DNA from: Syntrophaceae bacterium | GTDB lineage: Bacteria; Desulfobacterota; Syntrophia; Syntrophales; Smithellaceae | NCBI GenBank assembly: GCA_018436925.1 | Contig: JAHDKI010000011.1 | Span: 124,001 to 188,000, forward strand | Length of the DNA stretch: 64,000 nt | Direction of reading: 5' to 3' | Shown here: piece by piece, positions 20,032-29,471 of the stretch | Position numbering within the stretch: the first letter of the stretch is position 1 | Layout: each line of letters opens with the position of its first letter | Made by a program: the position numbers and the translations under genes | Notes under the pieces: model-generated | The model's input: only the letters and a program-made list of their open reading frames with translations | Told to the model about the DNA's origin: nothing | Database searches by the model: none

Positions 20032-20229
20032 ATGAACGAAATTTCCGCCATTGTATCGGCGCTGACATCGATGAACCATGTTCGGGTGCAGGAACAGATC
20101 GCCATGAGCGTCCTGAAAATGAACGCTGAAGCCGAAGCTGCGCTCGCGGACATGCTCATCCAGAATGCCCGTGAGATTGCCTCCCTTGCCGACGCCTCCG
20201 TCGGTTCCGTGATCGATATTTTTGCCTGA
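20032..20229 (+). CDS. YjfB-type putative motility protein
   Basis: A 65-residue small protein, MNEISAIVSALTSMN... with LKMNAEAEAALADMLIQNA, resembling the YjfB family, which is found in flagellated bacteria and has no proven function. AGAGGGG precedes the ATG. It is divergent from rsmG and stands ahead of the TrmJ-type gene. Only weak functional inference is possible. Confidence 0.65.
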   Translation: MNEISAIVSALTSMNHVRVQEQIAMSVLKMNAEAEAALADMLIQNAREIASLADASVGSVIDIFA

Positions 20230-20357
20230 ATTTCTTACACGCTGCCTTGTGCAGAATTTCCCGATAGCCTTTTAAGAGCCGATAGGATCTTCTCCGTGGC
20301 GAAGCGCATCAGTCTGTGCTAAACGTGCCGCACCGGGAAACGAGGAGGAACGGGATC

Positions 20358-21116
20358 ATGTCGTTGGCAGACGGGACGCCGCAAAACATCAGCATCGTTC
20401 TATATAAGCCCAAGTATGCGGGCAATGTCGGATCAATCGCTCGGGCGGCCAAGAATATGGGGATTACGAAAATCATCGTGGTCGGTGTTTCCGATCTCGA
20501 TGCCGATCAGATGTATCAGCGTTCGACGCATCTGGCTGCCGATGTTGTCGACGCAATCCAATATAAGCGCACACTCGAAGAAGCCCTGGCCGATTTCGCT
20601 TATATCGTCGGGACAACGGCCCGCCAGGGCAGGGGTCGCGGACCCTTTGTGTCCCCTCGCACCGCCGCGGAAGCGATTGCCTGCGTTGCGCCCAAAAATA
20701 AAGTCGCGCTTTTGTTCGGTCCGGAAGATACGGGCCTGTCCAATGAAGAAATCCGCTATTGCCAAAGTGTTACGACTATTCCGACATCGGACGCTTTCCG
20801 GTCGCTCAATCTGTCTCATGCCGTGATAATTTTGAGCTATGAAATCTTTCTTGCCCTCTCGGAAAAATCGAAAACATCGCCCGTGGCGCCGAAATGGGCC
20901 CGTTCATCGGAAATTGAAGGTATGTATGCCCAACTGAAAACCACGCTCGCTGCGATTGGTTTTCTGCGTCCGGAAAATCCCGACTATTGGATGATGCACC
21001 TGAGACGATTTTTTTCCCGATCCGGGCTTCTGGCGAGGGAGGTGAAAATTATTCGCGGCATCTGTCGTCAGATCGATTGGGCCGCGGGCCGGTCGTCATC
21101 CAACAAAAAGACTTGA
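20358..21116 (+). CDS. trmJ: tRNA/rRNA 2'-O-methyltransferase, TrmJ type
   Basis: A 252-residue SPOUT (TrmH/TrmJ) methyltransferase. Motif 1 is KPKYAGNVGSIARAAKNMG, motif 2 LLFGPEDTGLSNEEI and motif 3 FRSLNLSHAVIILSYEI, which together form the trefoil-knot SAM site. TrmJ methylates position 32 of tRNAs; the C-terminal ~80-residue helical extension fits TrmJ better than the shorter TrmL. The ATG at 20358 is chosen for the GAGGAGGA site; an upstream ATG-free extension is unlikely. It appears monocistronic. Confidence 0.85.
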   Translation: MSLADGTPQNISIVLYKPKYAGNVGSIARAAKNMGITKIIVVGVSDLDADQMYQRSTHLAADVVDAIQYKRTLEEALADFAYIVGTTARQGRGRGPFVSPRTAAEAIACVAPKNKVALLFGPEDTGLSNEEIRYCQSVTTIPTSDAFRSLNLSHAVIILSYEIFLALSEKSKTSPVAPKWARSSEIEGMYAQLKTTLAAIGFLRPENPDYWMMHLRRFFSRSGLLAREVKIIRGICRQIDWAAGRSSSNKKT

Positions 21117-21251
21117 CATGAAAAGGAATTTGCAGTTCAAGGCGTGGGCTAGGCGACCCCGGAGCCGACTTTGCCGCCCGGGTGTTCACTACAGCCGCGT
21201 CTTAGTGATACAGATATTTAACAACCCTTTTGCAACGGAGGTCTTATTTCA

Positions 21252-22409
21252 ATGAGAAAGATTTTTTCATTTACCGGCGCCAAAAAGATCGTGTTCGGCA
21301 ACGGCTCGCTGCTTACGTTGGCTGCCCATATCAAAGAACTGGGCGCCAAAAAGCCGCTGGTGGTCATGGATAAAAACCTGGCCCAAACCGGCCTTAAGGA
21401 CAAAATCGCCGAGGTCCTCGACAGCGAGGGCATGAAGTTTGTCGTTTACGGCAAGATCGATCCGGAACCTCCCATTGAACTGGCCGATGAAGGGGCGTCT
21501 GTCGCTATGAAAAACAAATGCGACCTCGTCGTCGGCATCGGCGGCGGATCGGCTATGGATACGGCCAAAGCGATTTCCGTGATCGCAACCAACAAAGGCA
21601 GCGCGGTCGATTATCTCGGCCTCAACAAAGTGCCCGCGCCCGGTTTGCCGAAAATTATGATTCCCACCACGGCCGGCACCGGCGCCGAAGTGACGTTTAC
21701 GGCTGTTTTTGTCCGCAAAAATCTGAAAAAGAAAGAAGGCATGAACAGTCCGCACTTGTATCCGGAACTCGCGCTTCTGGACCCGACGCTCACGTTGACC
21801 TTGCCCCCCGCGCCCACGGCGCAGACGGGACTGGACGCGCTTTGCCATGCCGTCGAATCCTATACCTCCATTAATGCCTCTCCGCTGAGCGAAATGTTTT
21901 CCTTGGAGGCGATTGCCTTGATTGCCGAGAATCTTCGCACCTGCGTGCATGACGGCAAAAATATCGCCGCTCGCGAACGGATGCTTTTAGGCAGTCTCTA
22001 TGCCGGTATCGGCCTGGCCAACGCGGGCGTCACCGCCGTGCATTCTCTGTCTTATCCGCTGGGCGGCCAGTACGGCGTCGGGCACGGCTTAGCCAACACG
22101 CTGTTGTTGCCGGCTGTGATGGCGTTCAATCTGCCGGGAGCCTTGGAAAAATTCTCGGACATCGCCGAGGCGATGGGCGAATGCATTGACGGTTTGTCGG
22201 CTCGCGAAGCGGCGTATTTGGCGGTGGACGCCGTAGAAGCCCTGATTGACGATTGCGGCATTGATGCGTCGATTCGCGATTTCGGCGTGAAGGAAGAAAA
22301 TTTCGGAGCGCTGGCCGACGTGGCGATGACCGTCGCGCGGCCTCTGGAAAACAACCCCCGCAAAATGACCAAAGAAGACATGATCGCGATTTACGCGCAA
22401 GCTTATTAA
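21252..22409 (+). CDS. Iron-containing alcohol dehydrogenase
   Basis: A 385-residue group III alcohol dehydrogenase. The NAD(P) site GIGGGSAMDTAKA and TTAGTGAEVT are in the N-terminal domain; the metal ligands appear in TGLDALCHAVES (Asp, His) and HSLSYPLGGQYGVGHGLAN (two His). It interconverts a primary alcohol and its aldehyde. GGAGGT precedes the ATG. A DegT-type aminotransferase follows 18 bp later, so the aldehyde could be aminated, though substrate is unknown. It is distinct in sequence from the ADH halves of the fusion proteins at 52-58 kb. Confidence 0.9.
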   Translation: MRKIFSFTGAKKIVFGNGSLLTLAAHIKELGAKKPLVVMDKNLAQTGLKDKIAEVLDSEGMKFVVYGKIDPEPPIELADEGASVAMKNKCDLVVGIGGGSAMDTAKAISVIATNKGSAVDYLGLNKVPAPGLPKIMIPTTAGTGAEVTFTAVFVRKNLKKKEGMNSPHLYPELALLDPTLTLTLPPAPTAQTGLDALCHAVESYTSINASPLSEMFSLEAIALIAENLRTCVHDGKNIAARERMLLGSLYAGIGLANAGVTAVHSLSYPLGGQYGVGHGLANTLLLPAVMAFNLPGALEKFSDIAEAMGECIDGLSAREAAYLAVDAVEALIDDCGIDASIRDFGVKEENFGALADVAMTVARPLENNPRKMTKEDMIAIYAQAY

Positions 22410-22427
22410 GAAAGGAAGGATAACGAT

Positions 22428-23630
22428 ATGGCAGGAGCGGAACTGATCGGCCAAGAAGAGATCAAAGAAGTGATGGATGTGATGCGAACCGGCGTGCTGA
22501 TGCGCTACGGTTTTGACAAGGAGCGGCAAGGCGTTTTCAAGGTCCGCCAGTTCGAGGGGGAATTCGCTGAATATTGCGGCGTGAAACACGCCCTTGGTGT
22601 GACTTCAGGGTCGGCGGCGCTCAAGGTCGCGCTTACCGCCATGGATATCGGACCCGGCGATGAAGTGCTGGTTCCTGCTTTCACATTTCTGGCGACCTAT
22701 GAAGCTGTTTTGGAAGTGGGCGCCATTCCGGTCATGTGCGACATCGACGACACGCTCAATTTCGATCCGAACGAAATCGAAAAAAAGATGACCAAATACA
22801 CCAAGGCCGTCATTCCCGTACATATGTGCGGCTCGTCGGCTCGGATCGACAAGATCGTGAAAATCGCCCGCAAGAACAAACTCATGGTGCTTGAAGACAA
22901 TGCCCAGGGCTGCGGCGCGAGCTTCAAAGGCAAGAAATTGGGCGGCTTCGGCGACATGGGCATTTTCAGTTTCGACTATTATAAAACCGTGACAACCGGC
23001 GAAGGCGGCATGGTCATTTCCAACAACAAGAAACTCTACCTGCGCTCCGAATGGTATTCCGATCACGGCCACGATCACAACCCCAAGGTCAGCCGTGCGC
23101 TCGAGGGCCGAACGATCCTGGGATTCAACTACCGGATGAACGAGCTGCAAGGCGCGCTGGGCTTGGCTCAACTGCGCAAGCTTGATTACATCATCGCCGA
23201 ACAGAAGAAAAACAAAGCGGTCATTAAAGACGCGCTGGCGCAGATTCCCGGTGTGGGTTTCCGGACGCTGCCCGATCCGGAAGGCGATTCGGCAACCTTT
23301 TTGGCCTTCAACCTGCCCGAAGAGAAACAGGCTTTGAAATTCCAGAAGCTGCTTTCCCAGGGCGGTTTCGACACCACCTGCTACAAGAGCAATCTGTGGC
23401 ACTATGTTCCCAACTGGGAGCACTTCCTCGCGTTTTCCACAGCCAATTCCAAGAAGTATCCATTCAAGGACAAGGGCTACAAAGGCAAAGTGAAATATTC
23501 CCGGAAAAGCATTCCGTTTGCTGAAGACATGCTGGGTCGCACGCTGGTGGCCGGCATCGCTGTAAGAATGAGCCCTGAACGACTCGACGCGATTTGCAAA
23601 GCCATCGAGAAAGCGGCTGTGGGCCTGTAG
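22428..23630 (+). CDS. DegT/DnrJ/EryC1 family aminotransferase
   Basis: A 400-residue fold-type I PLP enzyme. It shows TSGSAALKVALTAMDIGPGDEVLVPAFTF-type N-terminal region, the PLP Asp region VLEDNAQGCGASFKGK and the Schiff-base Lys in FSFDYYKTVTTGEGGM, followed by GFNYRMNELQGALGLAQL. The family transfers amino groups to sugar or other ketones and aldehydes, usually NDP-sugars. Here no sugar-nucleotide genes are near; the neighbour is an alcohol dehydrogenase. The catalytic Lys is retained, so a true transaminase is likely. A strong hairpin follows. Confidence 0.87.
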   Translation: MAGAELIGQEEIKEVMDVMRTGVLMRYGFDKERQGVFKVRQFEGEFAEYCGVKHALGVTSGSAALKVALTAMDIGPGDEVLVPAFTFLATYEAVLEVGAIPVMCDIDDTLNFDPNEIEKKMTKYTKAVIPVHMCGSSARIDKIVKIARKNKLMVLEDNAQGCGASFKGKKLGGFGDMGIFSFDYYKTVTTGEGGMVISNNKKLYLRSEWYSDHGHDHNPKVSRALEGRTILGFNYRMNELQGALGLAQLRKLDYIIAEQKKNKAVIKDALAQIPGVGFRTLPDPEGDSATFLAFNLPEEKQALKFQKLLSQGGFDTTCYKSNLWHYVPNWEHFLAFSTANSKKYPFKDKGYKGKVKYSRKSIPFAEDMLGRTLVAGIAVRMSPERLDAICKAIEKAAVGL

Positions 23631-23662
23631 ATCTCCGAGACGGAGAGGATCCCGATCATTTT

Positions 23663-23705
23663 CTGTCCGGCAGGCGGCGTGAGTTGTGAGCCGCCTGCCG
23701 GACAG
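23663..23705 (+). terminator. Strong hairpin after the DegT gene
   Basis: A perfect 16-bp stem (23663-23678 with 23690-23705) and an 11-nt loop, followed by a weak T-rich stretch (TTGTTTG). It separates the ADH/DegT unit from the small membrane-protein gene. Confidence 0.75.
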
Positions 23706-23743
23706 CTTGTTTGTGGGCGGTTGGATCAGAAAGGTGTGCGGGG

Positions 23744-24250
23744 ATGAACAAAATTCATTTTTGGAAAACAGCAACCCTGGCGAATGAACTTTCACAAAAC
23801 CGAATTAGCGAAACGCAGGGATTCTACTATTTTCTGGCCAATGCCGTGCTGTTAAGCATGCTGGTGTCATTTAATCTCTACCTGGGCGTGGAGGGCAACT
23901 GGCTTTTCGGGTTTGAGGCTCTGGCGCTGGTGATCGTGACCGTCGCGGGGCTTTATCACTGTTTCAACGCCAACGGCGGTCCGGTGGGAAAACAGTTTGT
24001 TCTGCGGGCGACGTGTTTGTCGTTTCCCCTCTACCTGAAAATTTCCATCCTGGCGCTCATGACGGGAAGCATTATTGGTCTGACCGCGGGGCTGTTTATC
24101 GATGCGGAAAACACCGAGCATGAGCTCGCGTATCAGCTTGTGGGGACCCTCTTTTTGATCGGGTTTACATCAGGTTTTTACTGGCGGCTCGGGCATCACC
24201 TGCGATCCATTCGGGACCAAAACGATACAAAAACCCAAGACGGGCCGTAA
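23744..24250 (+). CDS. Four-helix integral membrane protein of unknown function
   Basis: A 168-residue protein with about four hydrophobic segments (roughly residues 29-46, 52-73, 91-116 and 132-149), a basic/amphipathic N-terminus and a polar C-tail. I recognise no family. A YEATS-like or glycosyl motif is absent. The upstream hairpin and the convergent MFS gene suggest it is transcribed alone. Confidence 0.6.
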   Translation: MNKIHFWKTATLANELSQNRISETQGFYYFLANAVLLSMLVSFNLYLGVEGNWLFGFEALALVIVTVAGLYHCFNANGGPVGKQFVLRATCLSFPLYLKISILALMTGSIIGLTAGLFIDAENTEHELAYQLVGTLFLIGFTSGFYWRLGHHLRSIRDQNDTKTQDGP

Positions 24251-24287
24251 GACAACAATCGGTTCAAATTCAGGCAGCCGCCTCAAT

Positions 24288-25571
24288 TTATTCGCCGCCG
24301 TGAGCGCCTCGCTTCTTCGGATGGGTTTCCTTGACGGCCAGACCCGCGCAAATGGTAATGGCCAGCGACAACAGACAAACCTTAAAGACGGAAGAATAGG
24401 CTTCGACCGTATATGGACCGCCGTGCGGGCCGATGCGGTCGAGATACCATCCGATGAGCGGCTGACCCAGCGCCGCGCCGGCAAAAGGAAAGATATTTAA
24501 AATGCCCGTGGCCGTGCCTGAAATCTGCAGGGGGAAAGAGTCCTTAATAGCCGAATAACCCACCACGACCATACTCGACAGAAAAAAACTGAAGAAGAAG
24601 AACCATAGATATAAAAGCGGCAGCGGAAACCGTCCGGTAAAAAAAGCCATCGGAAGGAATGTTCCGAAGGCGCAGATCTGGCTTAAAACCAGGACTTTTT
24701 TACGCGAGTATAAAACGCGATTGGAAAGCCAGCTCATGAAAGGCGAGCCGATAATCAGGCCGACGGCCATCATGGATAAAACACCGCCCGCCTGAGTGCG
24801 CGTCAAACCATGAACATGCATCAGGAAGGGGCCTCCCCATAGGCCGTTAATGCTCAGCGAAACCAACGCGCCAAAGAAACTGCAAAGCGCCGTGGGCCAG
24901 AAGCGCCAGGATCGGATGACCAGCCAGATGCCGGCCAGCATGCCGATTTTAATTTTAGCGCATTCCTGCTCTTCGCAATGATGGAGCGGGTCGAAACCGG
25001 CCTCTTCCGGACGGTCGCGAACAATCATCCAAACCAACCAGGCGACGAAAAGGGTCAGTAGGCCGATAACGATCATGCTTCCCCGCCAGGTGATCGCGTC
25101 GCTCAATAGCGCCAGCGGCGTTGACGCGGCAAACGCGCCGATCCCTCCCAGAGACATTAACAGTCCGCTCATTCTGGAGAATTGATCCGATTCAAACCAG
25201 TGGGTCAGAATTTTTAGGGTGGGAATGAAAACCATGGCCACACCCAGACCCACCAGAACACGAGCAGCAATGGCCAGCGTGATCGTTTGGGAAAGGCCCA
25301 GCAGAATCGATCCCGCGGCGCCGAAGACAAAGAATAAGACGATTGAGCGGCGCGGCCCCCAGGAATCGGACAGAAGACCGGCTGGAATCTGCATCAACCC
25401 ATAAGGATAAAAATAAGCGGAAGCCAGAACGCCCATAAGCGCGCCGCTGGTCTTCAGATCCGTCATCATATCCACAGCGACAACCGCAGGCGCCATGCGA
25501 TGGAAAAAAACCAGGACGTACGCCGTGCCGAGAATAATAAAAATCAAATAGCGGTATCGGATCTGGCTCAT
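24288..25571 (-). CDS. Major facilitator superfamily transporter
   Basis: A 427-residue inner-membrane protein with 12 predicted hydrophobic segments. The loop 2-3 motif appears as GLLSDSWGPRRSI, matching the MFS G-[x]-L-[x]-D-R-[x]-G-R-R/K pattern, and a second-half equivalent SWLSNRVLYSRKKV is present. Similar proteins move organic anions such as sugar phosphates or dicarboxylates in the NNP/ACS branches. It lies 149 bp after the carboxyltransferase gene on the same strand and may serve its substrate. The ATG at 25571 is used; a TTG two codons earlier is possible. Confidence 0.85.
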   Translation of the reverse strand: MSQIRYRYLIFIILGTAYVLVFFHRMAPAVVAVDMMTDLKTSGALMGVLASAYFYPYGLMQIPAGLLSDSWGPRRSIVLFFVFGAAGSILLGLSQTITLAIAARVLVGLGVAMVFIPTLKILTHWFESDQFSRMSGLLMSLGGIGAFAASTPLALLSDAITWRGSMIVIGLLTLFVAWLVWMIVRDRPEEAGFDPLHHCEEQECAKIKIGMLAGIWLVIRSWRFWPTALCSFFGALVSLSINGLWGGPFLMHVHGLTRTQAGGVLSMMAVGLIIGSPFMSWLSNRVLYSRKKVLVLSQICAFGTFLPMAFFTGRFPLPLLYLWFFFFSFFLSSMVVVGYSAIKDSFPLQISGTATGILNIFPFAGAALGQPLIGWYLDRIGPHGGPYTVEAYSSVFKVCLLSLAITICAGLAVKETHPKKRGAHGGE

Positions 25572-25720
25572 GATCAAGAGATTCGGATGCTCATTGAAGA
25601 ATGTAAGGCGCAGCTTGACAACTGGACCTGTGCCCCGCGCGCAGGAAAATCGGTTTCAGTAAAGTCCTTCGACGGGCGGACTTGGACGCACCGCTTCAAC
25701 AAGGTTGCAACGCCACATCA

Positions 25721-27655
25721 TCACTCATTGGGGTCGATCAGCATCAATTTGTCGCCGATTTCGACGGAGGAGCCCGGTGAAACAAAGATTTCGGAAAGCT
25801 TACCGTCGATTTCCGCCGTGACGTTGGTGAGCATTTTCATGGCTTCAAGGACGACCAGAACATCGCCTTTGCTCACCTCGTCTCCCACGGCAGCCGGCAC
25901 CTGATTGACTACGCCTTTGATGGAGGCGCGGACGTCGCCGGCCAGGGCCAGAGCCTCGATTTCCTTTTGTGACAGGGTCTTGGCCTTGATCTTATCTTGG
26001 GTCTCATCCTCGATTACGGTGAGAACCGGTTCGGGGTGGTAGTCCACGCCCAGAATCGTCAGGTAGGAACCGTCCTTGGTGCGCCGGTGCGGTCCGATTT
26101 CGATGGTGTGATGCTTTCCGTAGGCATCCGGGAATTCGAATTTCTCTCCAATGTTGAACCCGCCGCGTCTGAGCCATACGGAAGGCGGCAGCACCCAGGT
26201 CTTGCCGAATTTTTCTTCGAATTTGAAAAAGCTCACCGCGTCATTGGGGTGCTGCAGATACAAGACCAGCTCGTCATCGGTGGCTTTGCGTCCCAGCGCG
26301 TGTTCCAGCATCCTTTTTTCGATGTCCAGATCGACGTCGTCGATTTTCTGATAACCGGCTTCCCGCCTAACGATTTTTTTCCAGTCCTTTCCGAAGACCG
26401 CCTCATAGATTTCCGGTGCGGGTTTATAAAACGGAAACTTGCCGTAACGCTCCAGCATCAGATTCTTCAGATCATCGCTGGCGTCCTTGTAGCGAACCCC
26501 CTTGACGACATTATTGGCGGCTGTCGTCCAAAGAATTTGGGATCCGGGAGTGACGCTCCAGAAATTGCCCAGCTCGACCTGCACCCGGGGCAGCTCATTT
26601 TGAAGGATTTCAGGCATCCGGTCGAGGAAGCCGCCTTTAAGAGCCTGCTCAAAACTCGATCCGGTCGCGCCGCCGGGCAGTTTGTGGATTTGCACCGTCG
26701 GGTCGAAACCGAAGAACTGCGATTCGAAATCTCGGTAATAAGGCCGCTCGTGCCGGAGCTTATTGGACGTTTCAACAACCGCCTGCTTGCTGAGGCCGAC
26801 GGCTTGAAATCCGTAATCCTCCAGGGTGTTGACGGCGGTTAAAAGCGGCGGCGGTCCATAGAAACCGGTAAGGGCATGGTCGCTGGCGTCCACGATTTTC
26901 GCGCCGTTTTGCACGGCCGCCACAATCCGGCCGATTTCATTGCCGTCGGTGTTGTGTCCGTGATAGTGAATCAGCAGATCCGGATACTTCTGCAGAATCG
27001 CCCGGACGAGCTCCCCGATGCGCTTGGGCGACCCCAGACCGCCGTGATTCTTGATGGCCAGAAGGATATCCGGCCCGGTGACGTCGAGAATTTCCCCGAC
27101 CTTTTTCACATAAAACTTATTGGTGTGCTCCGGTCCCGTGGAAAAACACACGGCGGCTTCGAGAATGCGCCCGGCTTTTTTGACCTCTTCATAAACCGGT
27201 ATCATATTGGGAATATAATTTAAAAAATCAAAGACGCGCCAGACGTGCACATAACGGGCGAAGGTCTCGACCGTGAGGCGGATGACGTTTTCCGGATAAG
27301 GCCGGTAGCCGAAAAGATTAATGCCCCGGCACAGGGTTTGAAAAAGCGTGTCCGGCATAAAACCGCTTAAAACGTCCAGCTTTTCGAGCGGATTCATTTG
27401 CTTGCGCAGCATATCGACGTGCACGGAGGCTCCGCCCGTGATCTCCAGAGAAAAATAACCGGCTGCATTGCGCTCCGGGGCGACAAGAATCTGCGTATGG
27501 GGCATGATCCGGTTTTTAAAGTCGGACTGAGAAAGGTCGCGTTCGGTATTGGTGACATAGTAGCCTTTCGTCCGGCGCATTGTATCCAGCACGGAGCGTA
27601 CTCCGTGTTGCTGCAGGATTTGGGGCGTGATTCTTCCTTCGGGTAGAGTCCTCAT
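25721..27655 (-). CDS. Biotin-dependent carboxyltransferase subunit with biotinyl domain (PycB/OadA type)
   Basis: A 644-residue protein. The N-terminal carboxyltransferase TIM barrel includes NTERDLSQSDFKNR in place of the usual TFRDxxQSLxATR, AIKNHGG with the carbamylatable Lys, and the metal-site HYHGHNTDG. The middle region is the PYC_OADA type domain, and the C-terminus is a biotinyl domain with VLEAMKML carrying the biotinylated Lys. It should transfer carboxyl from biotin to pyruvate or another 2-oxoacid, or run in reverse. The long N-terminus and TERD/HN changes mark a divergent subfamily. The biotin carboxylase is encoded 39 bp upstream. Confidence 0.85.
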   Translation of the reverse strand: MRTLPEGRITPQILQQHGVRSVLDTMRRTKGYYVTNTERDLSQSDFKNRIMPHTQILVAPERNAAGYFSLEITGGASVHVDMLRKQMNPLEKLDVLSGFMPDTLFQTLCRGINLFGYRPYPENVIRLTVETFARYVHVWRVFDFLNYIPNMIPVYEEVKKAGRILEAAVCFSTGPEHTNKFYVKKVGEILDVTGPDILLAIKNHGGLGSPKRIGELVRAILQKYPDLLIHYHGHNTDGNEIGRIVAAVQNGAKIVDASDHALTGFYGPPPLLTAVNTLEDYGFQAVGLSKQAVVETSNKLRHERPYYRDFESQFFGFDPTVQIHKLPGGATGSSFEQALKGGFLDRMPEILQNELPRVQVELGNFWSVTPGSQILWTTAANNVVKGVRYKDASDDLKNLMLERYGKFPFYKPAPEIYEAVFGKDWKKIVRREAGYQKIDDVDLDIEKRMLEHALGRKATDDELVLYLQHPNDAVSFFKFEEKFGKTWVLPPSVWLRRGGFNIGEKFEFPDAYGKHHTIEIGPHRRTKDGSYLTILGVDYHPEPVLTVIEDETQDKIKAKTLSQKEIEALALAGDVRASIKGVVNQVPAAVGDEVSKGDVLVVLEAMKMLTNVTAEIDGKLSEIFVSPGSSVEIGDKLMLIDPNE

Positions 27656-27694
27656 AAATATTGCTCTCCTTGCAACAGCGTCATGTTGGCGCCA

Positions 27695-29149
27695 TCAATA
27701 GGCGTAGGGATTGACTTTCCGCGCGTGGATCTCCGCGATCAACTTGGACAGCCTCGCGATTTCCCTTTCCGTTTCTGGGTAATCGAACAGCTGCGGATGA
27801 TTGTCGAGATAGTCCGTTGTAAAGCGGCCTTCACGGAAATCCGGCTCATCACAGATGGCCAGATAAAACGGGATCGTCGTTTTCGGTCCGACAATCAGAA
27901 AGTCTTTAAGCGCCCGCTTCAGGCGTTGGATTGTCTGATTCCAGGAATATCCCCGGACGGTAAGCTTGACGAGCAGGGAATCATAGTCGGTTGGAATTTT
28001 GTATCCCTGATAGACGATGCCGTCGAGGCGTATTTCCGGCCCGCCCGGCGATTGATAGACCTCCACCCTTTTACCGCCTTCGGGCATAAAGTTGTTTTTC
28101 GGATCCTCCGCATTCACGCGAACCTGGATGGCTTTCCCGACCAGGTGAACCCGCTCCTCGGGAATATTAAGCCGCCCGCCTTCAGCCAGAATCACCTGCT
28201 GGCGGATAATGTCGATGCCGGTAAGAATCTCCGTGACGGTATGCTCCACCTGGAGACGCGTATTGACTTCCATGAACCAGAATTCGTTGGTCTTCGGATC
28301 GACCAGAAACTCGACCGTGCCGGCATTGACATAGCCGGCCTGGCGCGCGGCGCTGATGGCGGTGGCGTGAATCGCGTCCAGAACATTCGACGGAAGATCC
28401 GCCGGCGCGATTTCAAGCAACTTTTGGTGGCGGCGCTGGATGGAGCAGTCGCGAGTGCCCAGATGTAAAACGTTGCCGTGCTCGTCGGCAAGAATTTGAA
28501 CTTCAATGTGCCGGGGCGATTCGACGCATTTTTCAATATACACATTATCGTTTCCGAAAGCGGCAAGCGCTTCGGAGCGGGCCTGCGGCAACTGGATGCG
28601 CAGATCGCCTTCGCTTGCAATTTTGCGGATGCCGCGCCCGCCTCCGCCTGCCGAGGCTTTAAGCATAATCGGATAGCCGTGTTCGCGGCCGAAGGTCACG
28701 GCGGCCTGAAGACCCTTCTCTCCGCCCGGCAGTGTCTCGGTTCCGGGGACGAAGGGAATGTTGGCCCGCTTCATGATATCCCGGGCGACAACTTTGTCGC
28801 CGAGATTTCTGATCACATCCGGCGGCGGGCCGATAAAGATAATGCCCGCGTCGCGGCAAGCGCTTGCGAGATCCGGATTCTCCGAAAGAAAGCCGTATCC
28901 GGGGTGGATGGCATCGGCGCCGGATTTTTTAGCCGCCCAGACCATTTTATCGATATTCAGGTAATCCTTTCGCGGCCCGTCTCCGATGAGAATCGCCTGA
29001 TCGGCGAAGCGTAAAAAATAGGCTTCACTATCCGGTTTTTCATAAACGGCTACGGTATCGAGACCCATTTCCTTGACCGTCCGGATGATCCGCAGGGCGA
29101 TTTCCCCGCGATTGGCGACCAGTATCTTTTTAATCTTTTTCACAGACAT
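27695..29149 (-). CDS. Biotin carboxylase subunit (PycA/AccC type)
   Basis: A 484-residue ATP-grasp biotin carboxylase: KKILVANRGEIALRIIRT at the N-terminus, the glycine-rich ATP loop KASAGGGGRGIRKI, EKCVESPRHIEVQIL, and FMEVNTRLQVEHTVTE with the Mg/ATP Glu and catalytic Arg. It carboxylates the biotinyl domain of the next gene, giving a two-subunit pyruvate- or 2-oxoacid carboxylase (anaplerosis). Without the partner it could equally serve acetyl-CoA carboxylase, but the adjacency favours the pycAB pairing. AAAGGAAGG precedes the ATG. The gene follows selC and its terminator. Confidence 0.9.
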   Translation of the reverse strand: MSVKKIKKILVANRGEIALRIIRTVKEMGLDTVAVYEKPDSEAYFLRFADQAILIGDGPRKDYLNIDKMVWAAKKSGADAIHPGYGFLSENPDLASACRDAGIIFIGPPPDVIRNLGDKVVARDIMKRANIPFVPGTETLPGGEKGLQAAVTFGREHGYPIMLKASAGGGGRGIRKIASEGDLRIQLPQARSEALAAFGNDNVYIEKCVESPRHIEVQILADEHGNVLHLGTRDCSIQRRHQKLLEIAPADLPSNVLDAIHATAISAARQAGYVNAGTVEFLVDPKTNEFWFMEVNTRLQVEHTVTEILTGIDIIRQQVILAEGGRLNIPEERVHLVGKAIQVRVNAEDPKNNFMPEGGKRVEVYQSPGGPEIRLDGIVYQGYKIPTDYDSLLVKLTVRGYSWNQTIQRLKRALKDFLIVGPKTTIPFYLAICDEPDFREGRFTTDYLDNHPQLFDYPETEREIARLSKLIAEIHARKVNPYAY

Positions 29150-29310
29150 CCTTCCTTTATCGTTTGTATTCCGCCGGGGTATAAGGATAAAACCGAATAA
29201 AGAACCATTTCGACAATCATAATGGTCATAAAAAAGTTGTCAAGCCGGATGACGCGCTGTAGTGGCCCGGTGGCGGCTTTCGCACTTGGCGCGATCAGCC
29301 GGGGGCCTCT

Positions 29311-29347
29311 AAAAAGGAGAATCCCGTGTGGACCTTCGGGATTCTCC
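29311..29347 (-). terminator. Rho-independent terminator of selC
   Basis: An 11-bp perfect stem (29316-29326 with 29337-29347) followed, on the minus strand, by U5. It ends 12 bp beyond the tRNA CCA and insulates pycAB. Confidence 0.88.
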
Positions 29348-29358
29348 TGTGCATCGTC

Positions 29359-29456
29359 TGGCGGAAGTGCATGGGAATCGAACCCACCCGGGACGGTTCT
29401 AGCGCCCCGCACTGGATTTGAAGTCCAGGAGGCCCACCAGTGACCTTGGCACTTCC
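29359..29456 (-). tRNA. selC: tRNA-Sec (anticodon TCA)
   Basis: Read on the minus strand the gene is 98 nt with encoded CCA. The 8-bp acceptor stem GGAAGTGC/GCACTTCC, discriminator G, the anticodon arm CTGGA-CTTCAAA-TCCAG with anticodon TCA, a long extra arm and the T-arm GGTTCGATTC are all visible. The 8-bp acceptor and long variable arm are bacterial tRNA-Sec hallmarks. It delivers selenocysteine to in-frame UGA codons through SelA and SelB, neither of which is in the window. It has its own promoter and terminator. Confidence 0.97.
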
Positions 29457-29471
29457 TAAAAAGCGTCGATT

